The position numbers were made by a program, and so were the translations under genes. Source: Pseudomonadota bacterium (GTDB lineage: Bacteria > Pseudomonadota > Gammaproteobacteria > Steroidobacterales > Steroidobacteraceae). Taken from it: a DNA stretch of 64,000 nt. Below, piece after piece: positions 62,092 through 64,000 of the stretch (position 1 is the first letter of the stretch; every line of letters begins with the position of its first letter). Below the pieces are notes generated by a model. That model worked only from the letters and a program-made list of their open reading frames with translations, searched no databases and was not told the DNA's origin. Location of the stretch: contig JAEYUC010000046.1 in the NCBI GenBank assembly GCA_023433705.1, positions 1 through 64,000 of the forward strand, read 5' to 3'.

Positions 62092-62099
62092 GGGGCTCA

Positions 62100-62429
62100 A
62101 TGCCCAGCTCTGAAACTGAACGCCCCGATCATGGGGGCGCGGGCCTCGCCGTCGAAGAAGCCGAGCCCAAGACCAAGCAGCCACCGTTATATCAGGTGGT
62201 GCTGCTCAACGACGATTACACCCCAATGGAGTTCGTCGTCGACGTTCTGGAGAAATTCTTCCGCATGGACCGCACTACGGCAACGCGCGTCATGCTCGAG
62301 GTACATACGCAAGGCAAGGGTATTTGTGGTGTGTTCACTTACGAAATAGCCGAAACGAAAGTGGCCCTCGTCACCTCGTACGCGCGCGACCATCACCATC
62401 CGCTGATGTGCACGCTCGAGGAGGCGTAG
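62100..62429 (+). CDS. clpS: ClpAP adaptor protein ClpS
   Basis: 109-residue adaptor that delivers N-degron substrates to ClpAP. Core: [40 protein letters not shown], and the C-terminal [10 protein letters not shown]. It is followed by clpA, as expected. No ATG, GTG or TTG is in frame between 62100 and the conserved core, so this start is needed even though the predicted promoter leaves practically no leader. Confidence 0.96.
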   Translation: MPSSETERPDHGGAGLAVEEAEPKTKQPPLYQVVLLNDDYTPMEFVVDVLEKFFRMDRTTATRVMLEVHTQGKGICGVFTYEIAETKVALVTSYARDHHHPLMCTLEEA

Positions 62430-62462
62430 GCCACGTGATCTAACGGCCGCGAGGTTGTAAAG

Positions 62463-64000
62463 GTGTTATCGCAAGAGCTCGAATTCTGTCTGAACGACGC
62501 CTTCGCCAAGGCGCGTGAAGCTCGTCATGAGTTCCTCACCGTCGAGCACCTGCTGATCGCGATCCTCGATACGCCGAAGGTGCGCGAGATCCTGCGGGCC
62601 TGCGGCGCGGACATAAACCGCCTCAAGGACGCACTCAACGATCATCTCGACCGGACCACGCCGCGGTTGCCCGCGGACGAGGACCGCGAGGTCCAGCCGA
62701 CGCTCGGATTCCAGCGGGTGCTGCAGCGCGCGGTATTCCACGTGCAGTCCTCGGGCAAGAAGGAAGTTGGCGTCGCGAACGTGCTCATCGCCATTTTCAG
62801 CGAGAAGCAGAGTCACGCGGTGCACTTGCTGAACCGCGCCGACGTCACGCGTCTCGACGTCGTCAATTTCGTGTCGCACGGGCTGTCCAAGATCGCCGAG
62901 GACAAGGCGGGCAAGGAAGAGACCGCGACCGAGGGCGAACGCGAGCCCGAAGGCGGCAGCGCGCTCGACAAGTACACGACGAACCTCAACCAGCTCGCGC
63001 AGGACGGCAAGATCGATCCGCTGATCGGCCGCCAGCTCGAAGTCGAACGGACCATCGAGATCCTGTGCCGCCGCCGCAAGAACAATCCGCTGTACGTCGG
63101 CGAAGCGGGCGTGGGCAAGACGGCCATAGCCGAGGGCCTCGCGCGCATGATCGTCGAGGGCAAGGTCCCCGACGTCCTGTCCGACTGCACTATCTACTCG
63201 CTCGACATGGGATCGCTGATCGCGGGCACGAAATATCGCGGCGATTTCGAGAAACGGCTCAAGAGCGTGATCGCCGAGCTCAAGAAGCAGCCGGGCGCGA
63301 TCCTGTTCATCGACGAGATCCACACCGTGATCGGCGCGGGTGCGGCCTCGGGCGGCGTCATGGATGCATCGAACCTGATCAAGCCCGTGCTCACCAACGG
63401 CGAGCTGCGCTGCATCGGCTCGACGACATACCAGGAATACCGCGGCATCTTCGAGAAGGATCACGCGCTCGCGCGGCGTTTCCAGAAGATCGACGTGGTC
63501 GAGCCCACCGTCAACGAAACCGTCGACATCCTCATGGGGCTCAAGCCGCGCTTCGAGCAGCACCACGGGGTCACGTACACCAACGACGCGATCCGCGCCG
63601 CCGCGGAGCTCGCGGCGCGTCATATCAACGAACGGCACATGCCCGACAAGGCCATCGACGTGGTCGACGAGGCGGGTGCACGCCTGCGCCTGAAGCCGGC
63701 CAACGAGCGCGAGCCCGCGGTCGAAGTCAGGCACATCGAAGACGTGGTCGCGCGCATGGCTCGCATCCCCGCCAAGAGCGTGTCGCAGTCGGACAAGGAA
63801 GTGCTGCGCAATCTCGAGCGCAATCTCAAGCTCGTGATCTACGGCCAGGACAAGGCGATCGAGTCGCTCTCAGCCGCCATCAAGATGGCGCGTTCGGGCC
63901 TCGGCGATCAGCGCAAGCCCGTCGGCAGCTTCCTGTTCGCCGGTCCCACCGGCGTCGGCAAGACCGAGGTCACGCGCCAGCTCGCGATCGCCATGGGTAT
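62463..64000 (+). CDS. clpA: ATP-dependent Clp protease ATPase subunit ClpA, 5' part
   Basis: Unfoldase of the ClpAP protease, cut by the window end after about 512 residues. N-terminal double Clp-N domain (LSQELEFCLNDAFAKAREAR, EFLTVEHLLIAIL), first AAA domain with Walker A GEAGVGKT (about 213-220) and Walker B ILFIDEIH, then the start of the second AAA domain with FAGPTGVGKTE. The N-terminal sequence and the ClpS neighbour separate it from ClpB and ClpC. The start is GTG 62463. Confidence 0.97.
   Translation, partial: MLSQELEFCLNDAFAKAREARHEFLTVEHLLIAILDTPKVREILRACGADINRLKDALNDHLDRTTPRLPADEDREVQPTLGFQRVLQRAVFHVQSSGKKEVGVANVLIAIFSEKQSHAVHLLNRADVTRLDVVNFVSHGLSKIAEDKAGKEETATEGEREPEGGSALDKYTTNLNQLAQDGKIDPLIGRQLEVERTIEILCRRRKNNPLYVGEAGVGKTAIAEGLARMIVEGKVPDVLSDCTIYSLDMGSLIAGTKYRGDFEKRLKSVIAELKKQPGAILFIDEIHTVIGAGAASGGVMDASNLIKPVLTNGELRCIGSTTYQEYRGIFEKDHALARRFQKIDVVEPTVNETVDILMGLKPRFEQHHGVTYTNDAIRAAAELAARHINERHMPDKAIDVVDEAGARLRLKPANEREPAVEVRHIEDVVARMARIPAKSVSQSDKEVLRNLERNLKLVIYGQDKAIESLSAAIKMARSGLGDQRKPVGSFLFAGPTGVGKTEVTRQLAIAMG

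Overview
This 64 kb window is GC-rich and almost entirely coding, from the chromosome of a gammaproteobacterium. The gene orders lepA-lepB-DUF4845-rnc-era-recO-pdxJ-acpS, comEC-exbB-exbD-msbA-lpxK-ycaR-kdsB, maf/yceD-rpmF-plsX-fabH, clpS-clpA and mfd-csiV are gammaproteobacterial. The lexA-linked imuA-imuB-dnaE2 cassette and the overall style would fit a Xanthomonadales/Nevskiales/Steroidobacteraceae-type lineage, but this placement is an inference from gene content, not a phylogeny.

Layout. 1-10.9 kb (plus strand): 3' part of lepA, an enlarged lepB, DUF4845 protein, rnc, era, recO, pdxJ, acpS, a 3'-5' exonuclease, rlmD, nagZ and a PAS-GGDEF protein, many joined by 4-8 nt overlaps. 11.0-15.6 kb (minus): csiV, mfd and a small secreted protein. 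15.8-19.0 kb (plus): lolC-lolE-lolD. 19 kb: DUF2062 protein (minus). 19.5-27.4 kb (plus): comEC, exbB, exbD, msbA, lpxK, ycaR, kdsB, MOSC protein, an envelope/LPS block. 27.5-32.4 kb (minus): TPR-GGDEF protein, proline-rich lipoprotein, PKD-containing metalloprotease lipoprotein. 32.5-37.7 kb: protein-tyrosine phosphatase, rne (minus), rluC, maf (minus). 37.8-40.6 kb: yceD-rpmF-plsX-fabH (fatty acid/ribosome). 40.6-46.5 kb: a two-component cluster of one REC-PAS histidine kinase and three response regulators without DNA-binding domains (minus), with a divergent second kinase. 46.6-48.7 kb (minus): alanine-zipper lipoprotein and a FAD-dependent desaturase-like oxidoreductase. 48.8-55.8 kb (plus): SOS-controlled lexA, VOC protein, DUF3224 protein, imuA, imuB, dnaE2. 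55.8-62.0 kb (minus): small acidic protein and gspF-E-D-C. 62.1-64 kb (plus): clpS and the 5' part of clpA.

Most of the window is housekeeping. The most unusual things are: (1) a LepB whose membrane anchor seems to have been expanded by three copies of a two-helix module; (2) two families of REP-like inverted repeats, one with compensated arm differences at convergent stop codons and one inserted in frame inside imuB and again behind dnaE2; (3) an rne terminator hairpin encoded inside the end of the convergent phosphatase gene; (4) near-consensus promoters placed so that yceD and clpS mRNAs should be nearly leaderless; (5) the multi-regulator signalling cluster with a degenerate HD domain; (6) a GspE without its tetracysteine motif. 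No defence island, CRISPR array, prophage, IS element, rRNA or tRNA gene was seen. Positions and residue numbers were counted by hand.
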